Source: an uncultured Deferribacteres bacterium (GTDB lineage: Bacteria; Zhuqueibacterota; JdFR-76; DREG01). Taken from it: DNA of 35,513 bases. Of the stretch, positions 26,739-33,868 are shown piece by piece. Within the stretch, counting starts at the first letter, position 1. The number at the start of each line of letters is the position of its first letter. The notes beneath the pieces were generated by a model that did no database searches, had not been told where the DNA came from, and saw nothing but the letters and a program-made list of their open reading frames with translations. A program made the position numbers and the translations under genes. The stretch is taken from NCBI GenBank assembly GCA_913009825.1, contig CAJVYQ010000057.1:1-35513 (forward strand), written 5' to 3'.

Positions 26739-26760
26739 TATATAATTTAGTTTCTAAATG

Positions 26761-26781
26761 CTTTGTGTTTTTGTACCTTCG
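26761..26781. repeat. 21-bp direct repeat flanking the TraR/DksA gene (left copy)
   Basis: CTTTGTGTTTTTGTACCTTC plus a G occurs here and exactly again at 27457-27477, on either side of the zinc-finger gene. The right copy looks like one end of an inverted-repeat element (27349-27485), so this left copy is probably another end of the same family. Confidence 0.6.
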
Positions 26782-26951
26782 TTGTGAATGAATGTTTCAG
26801 GTTAAATAGAGAGTTGTCCGTAAATGTTTTCACATGCAGTTTGCTCGTTTATCGGTTCATATTATTTAATCGGAATTATAAAAATTTTGAACGCTTTTTC
26901 TGTGCATATATTGTGACAGAGTCATGATAATAAATAGTTTTCGAAGGAAAA

Positions 26952-27311
26952 TCAACGCGAATTTTTCGTTTTGCATGGCACACAATGGCGGGTATGAGGA
27001 ACCTCCTCCAGTCTTTCACGAGGAATCGGCTGCCCGCAATCGATACAAATACCATAGGAGCCGTCTTCAATGCGGTGCAAAGCTGCATTCAATTGGGCAA
27101 TATATTTTCTGGTGCGCGTGCCAAAATATGAATTAAGTTCCTTTTCCATTGTAACACTACCCTGTTCTGCCAAATGTGAAGTGTAACGGGAATCTTCCCG
27201 CGCTTCTGCCTTGCCGCTACTGCCTGACTCTATTAACTCTACATTTTGCAAGGCTTCATCGCGTTTCCGCAAAATGAGGGTTCGGAAAAATTCTAAATCT
27301 TTTTTATTCAT
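26952..27311 (-). CDS. TraR/DksA-family zinc-finger protein
   Basis: About 119 residues. A helical coiled N-terminal part (1-75) is followed by the DksA/TraR C4 finger: C-I-D-C-G, then R-H-C-V-P-C. The family binds the RNA polymerase secondary channel and modulates transcription, often with ppGpp. The acidic D-x-x-D-x-A tip of classical E. coli DksA is not evident; the region reads E-D-S-R-Y-T-S-H-L, more like the shorter TraR/YteA relatives. I start at ATG 27311 because GGAGG lies about 8 bases upstream; the in-frame ATG at 27326 is itself part of that site. It stands alone, with long non-coding gaps on both sides. Confidence 0.9.
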   Translation of the reverse strand: MNKKDLEFFRTLILRKRDEALQNVELIESGSSGKAEAREDSRYTSHLAEQGSVTMEKELNSYFGTRTRKYIAQLNAALHRIEDGSYGICIDCGQPIPRERLEEVPHTRHCVPCKTKNSR

Positions 27312-27348
27312 ATTTAAATCCTCCATAACCTGGCTTATTCATAAAGAA

Positions 27349-27485
27349 TTGCCACCAAGACACTAAGAAATAACAAGATAAAAGCTATTTGATCTACAAA
27401 CTTTGTTTTATGACTGTTTTCTGCGAATATTATCTTTATCTTATTGTTTATTATAACTTTGTGTTTTTGTACCTTCGCGGCATTC
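27349..27485. mobile_element. Probable miniature element upstream of the TraR/DksA gene
   Basis: The left side TTGCCACCAAGACACTAAG and the inverse of the right side (TGCCGCGAAGGTACAAAAAC...) share an imperfect TGCC-x-C-x-AAG core and CAC-AAAG stretch. Sequences of the CCACCAAGACAC / CTTTGTGT type are common in intergenic repeats of environmental bacteria. No target duplication was resolved. No ORF. Confidence 0.4.
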
Positions 27486-27564
27486 AAATTGTTCAGGATA
27501 AGAACTTAGTATTAAACTATTGTTTAATCATCACTTTTTTAAACTGTAAATTATCTTTCGGTTA

Positions 27565-27831
27565 TCATGATCGGTCAATTCCGTAAATTTCAATTTGGTG
27601 AAACATTTCTCCCTGTCCAAAATACATTTCCCCGACTTCCGTCATTAATTCGGAAAAATGAATATCAGGGTGCAGGGAAAATGAACTCCGGAGGAATTTT
27701 TCCGGCAACCTACCCTCGAAGACAACATACAGTACATCCGTATCCGGATCAAAGATAATTCCTTCCACCGCCTCAGATTCATTTTCCGGATAAATTTTTC
27801 CTGTTGCCGGCAGATGAACGCCTTTATCCAT
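27565..27831 (-). CDS. Small protein, possibly DUF2283-like
   Basis: An 88-residue acidic protein with no membrane segment or cysteine cluster. The middle reads I-I-F-D-P-D-T-D-V-L-Y-V-V-F-E-G, and the C-terminus ends in Q-I-E-I-Y-G-I-D. This recalls the D-x-x-x-D-x-L-Y and G-I-E-I-L pattern of small DUF2283-type proteins, but the match is by eye and loose. Codon use looks coding. The ATG at 27831 lacks a clear ribosome site in an AT-rich leader. No operon partner within 100 bases except the 30-codon frame at 27865-27957. Confidence 0.6.
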   Translation of the reverse strand: MDKGVHLPATGKIYPENESEAVEGIIFDPDTDVLYVVFEGRLPEKFLRSSFSLHPDIHFSELMTEVGEMYFGQGEMFHQIEIYGIDRS

Positions 27832-27864
27832 CGTACTATTTTTATACTATTTTTTCAACTATTT

Positions 27865-27957
27865 TTAACGCTTCAGCCGGTGTGCATTCGGGGAAGATAA
27901 ATAAGAGGCAAAATACCCGGAAAAGTATTTATCAGCCAAATCCTCGCCTGTGGTCAT
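27865..27957 (-). CDS. Doubtful 30-residue ORF
   Basis: ATG at 27957 opens a frame M-T-T-G-E-D-L-A-D-K-Y-F-S-G-Y-F and ends in H-R-L-K-R. It lies between the one-helix membrane protein and the 88-residue gene on the same strand. There is no ribosome site. A small stem (CCGG-ATTAAA-CCGG, about 27977-27990) precedes it, which may instead be a weak terminator for the membrane-protein gene. I recognise no homologue; it could be chance. Confidence 0.25.
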   Translation of the reverse strand: MTTGEDLADKYFSGYFASYLSSPNAHRLKR

Positions 27958-27991
27958 GAAGCGTGGGCAAGCCTAACCGGTTTAATCCGGC

Positions 27992-28111
27992 TCACATTTC
28001 CAGGATACCTAACAGAACGATGGCAACCAATAAAAGGCCCATCACAACAAGAACCCAGACACCACTAATCTGTTTTTCATCCTTTTCGCTTATTTTCTCT
28101 TCCTGTTTCAT
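27992..28111 (-). CDS. 39-residue single-helix membrane protein
   Basis: ATG at 28111 has a good ribosome site (GGAGG, about 5 bases upstream). The protein has a charged N-terminus (M-K-Q-E-E-K-I-S-E-K-D-E-K-Q-I-S) followed by one hydrophobic helix (about residues 17-37; V-W-V-L-V-V-M-G-L-L-L-V-A-I-V-L-L-G-I-L) and ends E-M. The layout suggests a small inner-membrane protein with its N-terminus in the cytoplasm. The intrinsic terminator at 28131-28179 ends about 20 bases before its start codon, leaving no room for a promoter in between, so its expression should depend on read-through. Function unknown. Confidence 0.75.
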   Translation of the reverse strand: MKQEEKISEKDEKQISGVWVLVVMGLLLVAIVLLGILEM

Positions 28112-28130
28112 ACATTCCTCCATATTTTAA

Positions 28131-28179
28131 ATAAAAAAAAGCCGGAACCTTGTTTATTCAAGCTGTATGGTTCCGGCTT
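28131..28179 (-). terminator. Intrinsic terminator in the leader of the one-helix membrane protein
   Basis: AAGCCGGAACC (28139-28149) pairs perfectly with GGTTCCGGCTT (28169-28179) around a 19-base loop. On the minus strand eight T residues follow. The next gene's ribosome site begins only about 10 bases later. A second hairpin (ACATTCTC 28192-28199 with GAGAATGT 28206-28213) lies just upstream in the same RNA. Confidence 0.8.
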
Positions 28180-28545
28180 ACAATTTAGCCCACATTCTCA
28201 CAACGGAGAATGTTTTCTGATTTGTCCGCCAAGCAGTATATCCGTCTTCATAAATGCATCGATGATTGAACCATGCAAATATAAAGGATCAATTTATTTA
28301 ATTATATTGTAAATCATTCACGGAATCAAGAAAAATTGAAAAAATCAGTAATCGTCGATTCTTTTTGTAGTAAAGAACATAGACGAAAAAAACGGATTGT
28401 AATATTTGCAATCATCAGATGTTTTTTGTTACAATTTTTGTTACAACGAGATAGAAACTTCAGATTATATTTTTGTGATTTTAACTTGATGATTTTGAAT
28501 GGATTCGCCGGCAGCTTTCCAATATACGAAAACAATGCCCGGTTT
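28180..28545 (-). other. Non-coding leader region with hairpin; possible structured RNA
   Basis: No convincing gene. On the minus strand, a hairpin at 28192-28213 precedes the terminator at 28131-28179, and a 31-codon open stretch without ribosome site (M-K-T-D-I-L-L-G-G at about 28252 downward, ending at the hairpin) runs into it. Together these resemble an attenuator leader or a small terminated RNA. The rest (28320-28545) is very AT-rich with only chance ORFs. Confidence 0.4.
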
Positions 28546-28929
28546 TTATATTTCTCCCAATTCATTCTGCAAATCTTTATCGAGAACAAAGACAAATATT
28601 CTTTCGCCGAGAGCCGGATTTAAATCGGTGAATAGTTTTACAAGCTTACAGCCGGTTATTTCGCAAATCATGGTTTCCAGCAAAGCCCGGGAGTTTTCTA
28701 TAATCTTTAATCTTACTTCTTTAATTAATTTATCCCCGTCGGCAGTTTGCGCCAGATTTCTTTCGGCAGGGGTCAAAATTCCTTTCAGGCGGATAATCAA
28801 CATATTTTGCAGAATGAAAGTCCTGGTTTCATCCGGCCCGCGCCCGAGCTGTTCCCTTTCATACCTGGTGATTGCATTGCTGATTTCCGCTTCTATTTGT
28901 CCTTTTGTTTTATTCATAATTTTCTGCAT
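28546..28929 (-). CDS. MpsC / DUF2294-family protein
   Basis: A 127-residue protein. The family pattern is clear: an initial helix, G-R-G-P-D-E-T-R-T-F-I-L-Q-N-M-L-I-I-R-L-K-G, then L-T-P-A-E-R-N-L-A, and I-C-E-I-T-G-C-K-L-V before a final strand F-V-F-V-L-D. DUF2294 (PF10057) was renamed after staphylococcal MpsC, part of a sodium-pumping membrane-potential system, but most members have unknown roles and this one has no MpsA/MpsB neighbour here. It has no membrane segment. ATG at 28914 (M-N-K-T-K-G) is an alternative start; neither has a strong ribosome site. Confidence 0.85.
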   Translation of the reverse strand: MQKIMNKTKGQIEAEISNAITRYEREQLGRGPDETRTFILQNMLIIRLKGILTPAERNLAQTADGDKLIKEVRLKIIENSRALLETMICEITGCKLVKLFTDLNPALGERIFVFVLDKDLQNELGEI

Positions 28930-29018
28930 ATTTTTTTCTCACATCGTAACAATTGTGGTTTTCTATACGCTATGATTTCTACATACAGTTGTTGCAGAGA
29001 AAAATAAATTATCCTGTC

Positions 29019-29367
29019 GTAACTATTCAGCTCACGTCTGTCTGACACAGGCAGAAAACACACGAAACAATCGAATGATCTCATCTAACTTTTTTCCTGT
29101 TTTTTTTTTGAGTCTTTCGCGGGCTGCCTGAGTAGTGACAATACCGTAACACTTTAGTTTTTTGAACAAATCCGCTTCCTTTGCGCTCTCTGCGTCTCTG
29201 CGTTTTAAAGCGCCTGTTTTTTTAACGCAGAGACGCGGAGGGCGCAGAGAAATTGAAAAAATCGTCTGCCTGTTCAGCACGCGAATTACACGAAATCATA
29301 CGAATAGGACAAAATAGTTAACGATTCTCGTTTTTTAGCGATATTAGCGGGCAACCTGGATAGTTAC
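29019..29367. mobile_element. IS66-type miniature element with perfect 8-bp target duplication, 349 bp
   Basis: The left end GTAACTATTCAG (29019-29030) and right end CTGGATAGTTAC (29356-29367) are inverted repeats with one mismatch. ATCCTGTC directly flanks both sides (29011-29018 and 29368-29375). The interior carries a long inverted repeat, TTTGCGCTCTCTGCGTCTCTG (from 29180) against CGCAGAGACGCGGAGGGCGC (from 29227), around a 17-base loop. An 82-codon open frame across it is a product of this palindrome, not a transposase. Confidence 0.85.
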
Positions 29368-29433
29368 ATCCTGTCAAAAATAAAGGACACACTGCCATTT
29401 CACATAAGAACGAACATGTCGCAATAAATGAAG

Positions 29434-29985
29434 CTAAAGCCCAAGATCGGCAGAAATAGATTGCATGGCGCTCAACACAGTCTGAATGTGTTCATCCGGT
29501 TCAACACCCAGTTCTTCAGCACCGTTGCGAATATCCTCCCGGCTGACCTGGCGGGCAAAGGCTTTATCCTTCATCTTCTTTTTCACCGATTTAACTTTTA
29601 CCTCCGCCAACGATTTGTTGGGTCGCACCAGAGTCACAGCCACGATGAAGCCACACAGCTCATCAACCGCAAACAGAGTTTTATCCAGTAAAGATTTCCG
29701 GGGCAGGCCATGATATTCGTTGTGGCAATGTACGGCATAAACCACATCTTCCGGGTAGCCCTGTTCTTTTAATATTTCCGCACCTTTTTGGGCGTGAACC
29801 GCCATGTCCGGATATTTTTCATAATCAAAATCGTGAATCAAGCCGACGATTTTCCATTTTTCCACATCCTCGCCGAATTTTTCCGCATAAGCGCCCATAG
29901 CGGCTTCAACTGCCAAACTATGATTGATTAAATTGGCATTAGTGGTGTACTCTTTCAGTAACTGCAACGCCTGTTTTCTGTCCAT
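29434..29985 (-). CDS. HD-domain phosphohydrolase-like protein
   Basis: About 183 residues. The HD metal site is visible: H22 (I-N-H-S-L), H51-D52 (L-I-H-D-F-D-Y), further histidines in V-H-C-H-N-E-Y-H, and D in V-D-E-L-C-G-F. HD proteins hydrolyse phosphate esters of nucleotides and other substrates; this one resembles the stand-alone HDIG hydrolase group whose substrate is unknown. I start at ATG 29985 because GAGG lies 8 bases upstream; the frame extends to a TTG at 30036 overlapping the upstream gene. It is the last gene of the metabolic run. Confidence 0.88.
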   Translation of the reverse strand: MDRKQALQLLKEYTTNANLINHSLAVEAAMGAYAEKFGEDVEKWKIVGLIHDFDYEKYPDMAVHAQKGAEILKEQGYPEDVVYAVHCHNEYHGLPRKSLLDKTLFAVDELCGFIVAVTLVRPNKSLAEVKVKSVKKKMKDKAFARQVSREDIRNGAEELGVEPDEHIQTVLSAMQSISADLGL

Positions 29986-30022
29986 CGATGCAACCTCATT
30001 TTTCACTGTAATTTTATTTAAA

Positions 30023-31396
30023 TCACTTGTTTGCAACCATCAGCGCCATCAATTCGCCAATCCCGGCTACCTGTTCCAGATGCCAGATTTTATCGCCGAT
30101 CTCCTGTTGCCGGGAGCGGGAAACAACCGGGTCGCTGAGACTGCTGAATTTTATCCAAAGCTCCTCCCGGGACATGGGCGAACGATAATCACCTTTGGGA
30201 TAATCGACCCACTTGCTAAAAGATCTGCCGTCATTCAGACTGATCTCCACTTCCGCCGCCTTCAATTTAGGAAATACCGATTCTATTTTGTTGTCTCCGA
30301 CAACTTCCACTTTGTTCAACATGGAACGGATGGCATGATTCATGATCTTTTCTTTGGTGAACTGCTGCGGCGTTATTTTCCGATCCACAATGGCGGCGGA
30401 AATCACATACGGCAGACTGTGATCGGCGGTTTCTTTGGAAGTGGGGTTGTATTTTGTCGGATCGGCCAGGATATCTTTGGCGCGGTGGGTCACTTTAACC
30501 ACTACTTTTGCTATATTTTCGCAGTACAAATCATTTTCCCCGACAATGTCCAAAACGGCCGTGATGGGCGAATGAGACAGCGCTTCGACGGGAAAAGCCT
30601 TCATGGAGCATTCCATAATTCTGAAGCTGTCGCCCAGATCATCGGTCAGAATGTTCAGATCAAACTCTCCGCCAAAAGCATCGGTAAACCCTTCTTTCCC
30701 TTCGAAGACGGCTTCCGGCCCCACATAGCCTTTTTTAGCCAGCAGCGCGGCAGTTACTCCGGCTTGAACCGATAACGGGTCCACGGTGTTTTTCATCATG
30801 GTCAGATGGCCGGCCGCCACTACGCCCGGTGTGTAATTATGACAACCGGCAATTCCCGTCGCATGCACCAGTTGATCTTCATCCAAATCGTAAATTTTGC
30901 CGGCAACCAATGGAGAAACAAATTGCGTGAGTGTGGCATGATGCCATTTTCTTTCGCGGATGCCGGGAAAAGCAAATTCGCACAACCTTTGCTCAAATTC
31001 ATAAGCCAGTACTATGGCCACAATGATCTCTTTCCCGCTGCTGTACATCACCTCCCCGGGCGCAAGTGCGGCGGGTATCAAATCACTGGGATGACCAGGA
31101 TCCTGCTTCCAGTAAATATCGTTATAGTCCATCGCTCTGGTCATCAGGCTATTGGCTAAAGCAGCATTGATGGCTGAATTTTTTCCCCCGGAACCGATAA
31201 TTGTCGCTTCCGGTGTTCCGCCCATTTCCTGCAACAGCTCGAGATAGATTTCCGCATCCTTCACTTTATAACCACCCAGAGCGCAACCCATTGAATCAAA
31301 AAGAAATCGCTTTGCCTGTACGACAACTTCTTCGGGTAAATCCTCATATCTCAATGATGTTGTGAAAGATGCCCATTTCCGTGAAACCGTATCCAT
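30023..31396 (-). CDS. MmgE/PrpD-family dehydratase-like enzyme
   Basis: A 457-residue protein. The family features are a helical N-terminus with K-R-F-L-F-D-S-M-G-C-A-L-G-G, N-A-A-L-A-N-S-L-M-T-R-A-M-D-Y-N-D, G-H-P-S-D-L-I-P-A-A-L-A, and later K-A-F-P-V-E-A-L-S-H. The family includes 2-methylcitrate dehydratase (PrpD), cis-aconitate decarboxylase and iminodisuccinate epimerase, so the exact reaction is open. It sits downstream of aconitase-type and isocitrate-dehydrogenase-type genes, which favours a tricarboxylate-like substrate. GAGGAG lies about 6 bases before ATG. Full family length; no signs of damage. Confidence 0.92.
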   Translation of the reverse strand: MDTVSRKWASFTTSLRYEDLPEEVVVQAKRFLFDSMGCALGGYKVKDAEIYLELLQEMGGTPEATIIGSGGKNSAINAALANSLMTRAMDYNDIYWKQDPGHPSDLIPAALAPGEVMYSSGKEIIVAIVLAYEFEQRLCEFAFPGIRERKWHHATLTQFVSPLVAGKIYDLDEDQLVHATGIAGCHNYTPGVVAAGHLTMMKNTVDPLSVQAGVTAALLAKKGYVGPEAVFEGKEGFTDAFGGEFDLNILTDDLGDSFRIMECSMKAFPVEALSHSPITAVLDIVGENDLYCENIAKVVVKVTHRAKDILADPTKYNPTSKETADHSLPYVISAAIVDRKITPQQFTKEKIMNHAIRSMLNKVEVVGDNKIESVFPKLKAAEVEISLNDGRSFSKWVDYPKGDYRSPMSREELWIKFSSLSDPVVSRSRQQEIGDKIWHLEQVAGIGELMALMVANK

Positions 31397-31570
31397 ACCG
31401 TTCTCCTCTAAGAAATCTACCGGTTGATTAAGAGATATCCCGCAAGTTACGCTGAATTATCAATCTAAATCTGAATATTCGAACTTTTTATCAGGCAAAA
31501 CCTTGGGGAGAGTTTGTAGACTTCATCAATAAACTTGTTCATTCAGCAGCTACAATTCGAATGAGTAAAA

Positions 31571-31963
31571 TTATCCATGGTGAGCGCGGGAAAAATGTTC
31601 ATGAACAATTTTCCATTTTTCACCTTTCTTCGCATAAACGTGGGTTCCCCGCCCGTGAATTTCACGTCGTTTTTTTCCTGAAACCATCACTACCAGCCAG
31701 TAAAAAGTCATAATGGCACAGTTATCATCGACAACTTTAATTAACGGACTGGTGATATTGAATTCCAGGGATTCAGACTCTTTCAAATAATAGAAGAAGG
31801 TCTCACGTACATCGTCTGGTCCCATCAACCGCTCATGCCTGGTAGAAGAAAATCCGATGACTCCTTCATCAAAAAAATCAACGATCTCATCAACCTTTCC
31901 CCGGTTGAAAGCTTCCACCATCTGTTTTTCAACTTCAAGGATTTGTTTTTCAATGGCTCCCAT
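31571..31963 (-). CDS. SnoaL-like / DUF4440 NTF2-fold protein
   Basis: A 130-residue protein with the NTF2-like pattern: a first helix (E-K-Q-M-V-E-A-F-N-R-G-K-V-D-E-I-V-D-F-F), F-x-S-T-R-H-E-R-L-x-G-P-D-D-V, and a final H-x-R-G-T-H-V-Y-A-K-K-G-E-K-W-K-I-V-H-E-H-F-S strand pair. The family contains isomerases, cyclases and non-catalytic binding proteins. It lies between the dehydrogenase and PrpD-like genes and may act on or bind an intermediate of that pathway. The 174-base gap after it shows no terminator that I can defend. Confidence 0.82.
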   Translation of the reverse strand: MGAIEKQILEVEKQMVEAFNRGKVDEIVDFFDEGVIGFSSTRHERLMGPDDVRETFFYYLKESESLEFNITSPLIKVVDDNCAIMTFYWLVVMVSGKKRREIHGRGTHVYAKKGEKWKIVHEHFSRAHHG

Positions 31964-32008
31964 GGTGTATTCCTCCTATTTTAGGTTCACTGCTCATACT
32001 ATAAAAAA

Positions 32009-33127
32009 TTACAGATATTCCGCAACTGCATTCGCCATTTCCAGCGATGTATTGGCACCGCCCAAATCGTATGTTCTCACTTTTCCTTCCCTGATTACTC
32101 TGGCCACGGCACATTCCAGTTTCTTCGCTTTTTCCATTTCTCCCAGATACTCAAGCATCAGTTTTGCCGCTAAAATCATAGCCGTTGGATTTACTTTGTA
32201 CCGACCGGCATATTTTGGCGCGGAACCGTGCGTAGGTTCGAAAACAGCATAATGATCACCAATATTGCCGCTGCTGGCAAAACCAAGTCCGCCAACCAAC
32301 TGGGCGCTCAGGTCTGAGATGATATCGCCAAACATATTTTCCGCTACCAAAACACCGTAATCATTGGGATTTTTCAGCAGCCACATGGTCATGGCATCGA
32401 TGTTTGTTTCCCACAAGTCGATGCCGGGATATTCAGCGGCAATCTTCCTTGCTTCCCGTACCATCAAGCCGCCTGTTTCCCGCAGTACGTTTGGTTTTTC
32501 TACAACCGTAACCGTTTTATATTCGAATCGATTGGCGTACTCAAACGCCTCCCTAACAATATTCCGACAGGCTTTTTTTGTCATCAGACGCAGAGAAATG
32601 GCAATCTCCCGGGGATCTACATTTTCGAACCGTTTCATTTTAGGATGCGTTTTTAGCAAGACCCGGCGTACTTCTGCCGGCAGAGGATAATATTCAATAC
32701 CTACATACAAACCTTCGGTGTTTTCACGGAAGATGACCAGATCGATATTTTCTTTATAATTCAATGGATTACCGGAATAAGCTTTACAAGGCCGTAAATT
32801 GGTGTGCAAATTGAATTTTTGCCGAAGTCCGACAATGGGGCTGCTGTAAATCAATCCTGTTCCCTGAAGCTCGGGGATCAATTCTTTTTCTGCCTCTTCT
32901 TTGGGTTTGGATGTGATTGCGCCAAACAGGCAGGAATCCGTTTCCTGCAGCAACCCGATGGTTCTATCGGGCAGCGGGTTCCCTTCTTTGCACCAAAATT
33001 CCCAGCCGATATCGCCGTAGATATATTCTGCATCCAATTTGATTTTATCCAAAACTATCATAACCGCTTCGGTAACATCTTTGCCGACACCATCACCCGG
33101 TAATACCGCAATTTTATACTTTGCCAT
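32009..33127 (-). CDS. Isocitrate/isopropylmalate dehydrogenase-family enzyme, NADP-type signature
   Basis: A 372-residue beta-hydroxyacid oxidative decarboxylase. The family motifs are L-P-G-D-G-V-G (9-15), the substrate loop S-P-I-V-G-L-R-Q with R102, L-R-P (111-113), F-R-E-N-T-E-G-L-Y (R134, Y141), K211, and metal aspartates D244, D268 and D272. The cofactor site reads H-G-S-A-P-K-Y-A-G-x-x-K-V-N-P (300-314). In E. coli isocitrate dehydrogenase the K-Y at this place binds the NADP 2'-phosphate, while NAD enzymes usually have D-I. One substrate serine is kept, but the position equivalent to E. coli N115 is Ile, so the substrate may not be plain isocitrate. RBS GGAGG. It follows the small aconitase subunit by 21 bases. 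Confidence 0.92.
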   Translation of the reverse strand: MAKYKIAVLPGDGVGKDVTEAVMIVLDKIKLDAEYIYGDIGWEFWCKEGNPLPDRTIGLLQETDSCLFGAITSKPKEEAEKELIPELQGTGLIYSSPIVGLRQKFNLHTNLRPCKAYSGNPLNYKENIDLVIFRENTEGLYVGIEYYPLPAEVRRVLLKTHPKMKRFENVDPREIAISLRLMTKKACRNIVREAFEYANRFEYKTVTVVEKPNVLRETGGLMVREARKIAAEYPGIDLWETNIDAMTMWLLKNPNDYGVLVAENMFGDIISDLSAQLVGGLGFASSGNIGDHYAVFEPTHGSAPKYAGRYKVNPTAMILAAKLMLEYLGEMEKAKKLECAVARVIREGKVRTYDLGGANTSLEMANAVAEYL

Positions 33128-33148
33128 AAAATCCTCCGTCTCTACAAT

Positions 33149-33643
33149 TTATTTTGCCTGTGCAATTTTTTTCTTCACATGGGCTATCAATCCGCCGTCT
33201 TCGATGATACCTAAAACAAATTCAGGAAGCGGCGGAAAGTTAAAGGTTCCGGCTTTACAATATAAAATTCCCCTGTCGAAATCAATCTCTATTTCCTCGC
33301 CGTTTTCGATGGCATCCACGGCTTCCGGTGACTGGATCAGAGCCAGTCCGGTATTGATTCCGTTGCGAAAATACAAGCGGGAAAAAGATTTAGCAATCAC
33401 AGCTCTTACTTTGGCAAATTTCAGACAGGTTGCGGCCTGCTCGCGTGAACTGCCGCAGCCAAAATTTTTTCCGGCAACGATGATATCGTCTTTCCGCACC
33501 GCTGTGGCAAAACCGGGGTCCAAATCCTCCAATGCGTGCTGCGCCATTTCGTTGGGATCGTGGATCGTGTAAGTATATTTCCCCGGGAAAATCACATCCG
33601 TGTTAATATCATCGCCATATTTCCATACTTTTCCTTTTACCAT
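33149..33643 (-). CDS. Aconitase-superfamily small subunit (LeuD type)
   Basis: A 164-residue swivel domain. It opens with K-V-W-K-Y-G-D-D-I-N-T-D-V-I-F-P-G and carries the conserved G-K-N-F-G-C-G-S-S-R-E-Q-A stretch and the Y-F-R-N-G-I-N-T-G loop. With the large subunit it forms a hydro-lyase isomerising a 2-hydroxy acid to its 3-hydroxy isomer (isopropylmalate, homocitrate, methylcitrate, citrate or dimethylmalate types). A miniature element (33678-33822) lies between the two subunit genes, which is unusual for such a pair. Substrate not decidable by eye. Confidence 0.92.
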   Translation of the reverse strand: MVKGKVWKYGDDINTDVIFPGKYTYTIHDPNEMAQHALEDLDPGFATAVRKDDIIVAGKNFGCGSSREQAATCLKFAKVRAVIAKSFSRLYFRNGINTGLALIQSPEAVDAIENGEEIEIDFDRGILYCKAGTFNFPPLPEFVLGIIEDGGLIAHVKKKIAQAK

Positions 33644-33677
33644 AAAAACACCCTGTATTTTTTATTTTTGTCCAATC

Positions 33678-33822
33678 GTAACCATTCAGATACGCACGGC
33701 AATCACGCTTCGACTCCGCTAAACATGGCTATCAAAGATATCCTGAACACCTCGACAAGCTCAGGATAAATTTAGTCGAAGGCTTACTGCGTAACAAACA
33801 ACAAGCACAACTGAATAGTTAC
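33678..33822. mobile_element. IS66-type miniature element between the two dehydratase subunit genes
   Basis: The left end GTAACCATTCAG (33678-33689) and right end CTGAATAGTTAC (33811-33822) are inverted repeats with one mismatch. TCCAATC flanks both sides (33671-33677 and 33824-33830), 7 of 8 bases of the expected duplication (G/A differs). The interior pairs GCTTCGACT (33708-33716) with AGTCGAAGGC and includes GACAAGCTCAGGATAAA, the same module as at 150-235. No ORF. Confidence 0.8.
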
Positions 33823-33868
33823 ATCCAATCAATATTTCAGATTCGCCGTTCTCCAACCTGATAGGAAA

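Noticed and set aside
28326-28623. Overlapping 89- and 95-codon ORFs on both strands
   Set aside because: Very AT-rich, Lys/Phe/Asn-biased, no ribosome site, and both overlap the end of the MpsC-like gene.
29032-29280. 82-codon minus-strand ORF inside the 349-bp miniature element
   Set aside because: It runs across the long CGCAGAGACGC inverted repeat; both arms read as open frames only because of the repeat composition, and it has no transposase-like motif or ribosome site.
29924-30775. 283-codon plus-strand ORF
   Set aside because: It lies antisense to the MmgE/PrpD and HD genes, which have clear family motifs; its translation looks like random antisense sequence.
31397-31570. Possible IS66-type element in the gap between the SnoaL-like and PrpD-like genes (GTTACGCTGAAT, ATTCAGCAGCTAC)
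   Set aside because: The two ends match the consensus and each other too poorly and no flanking duplication is visible.
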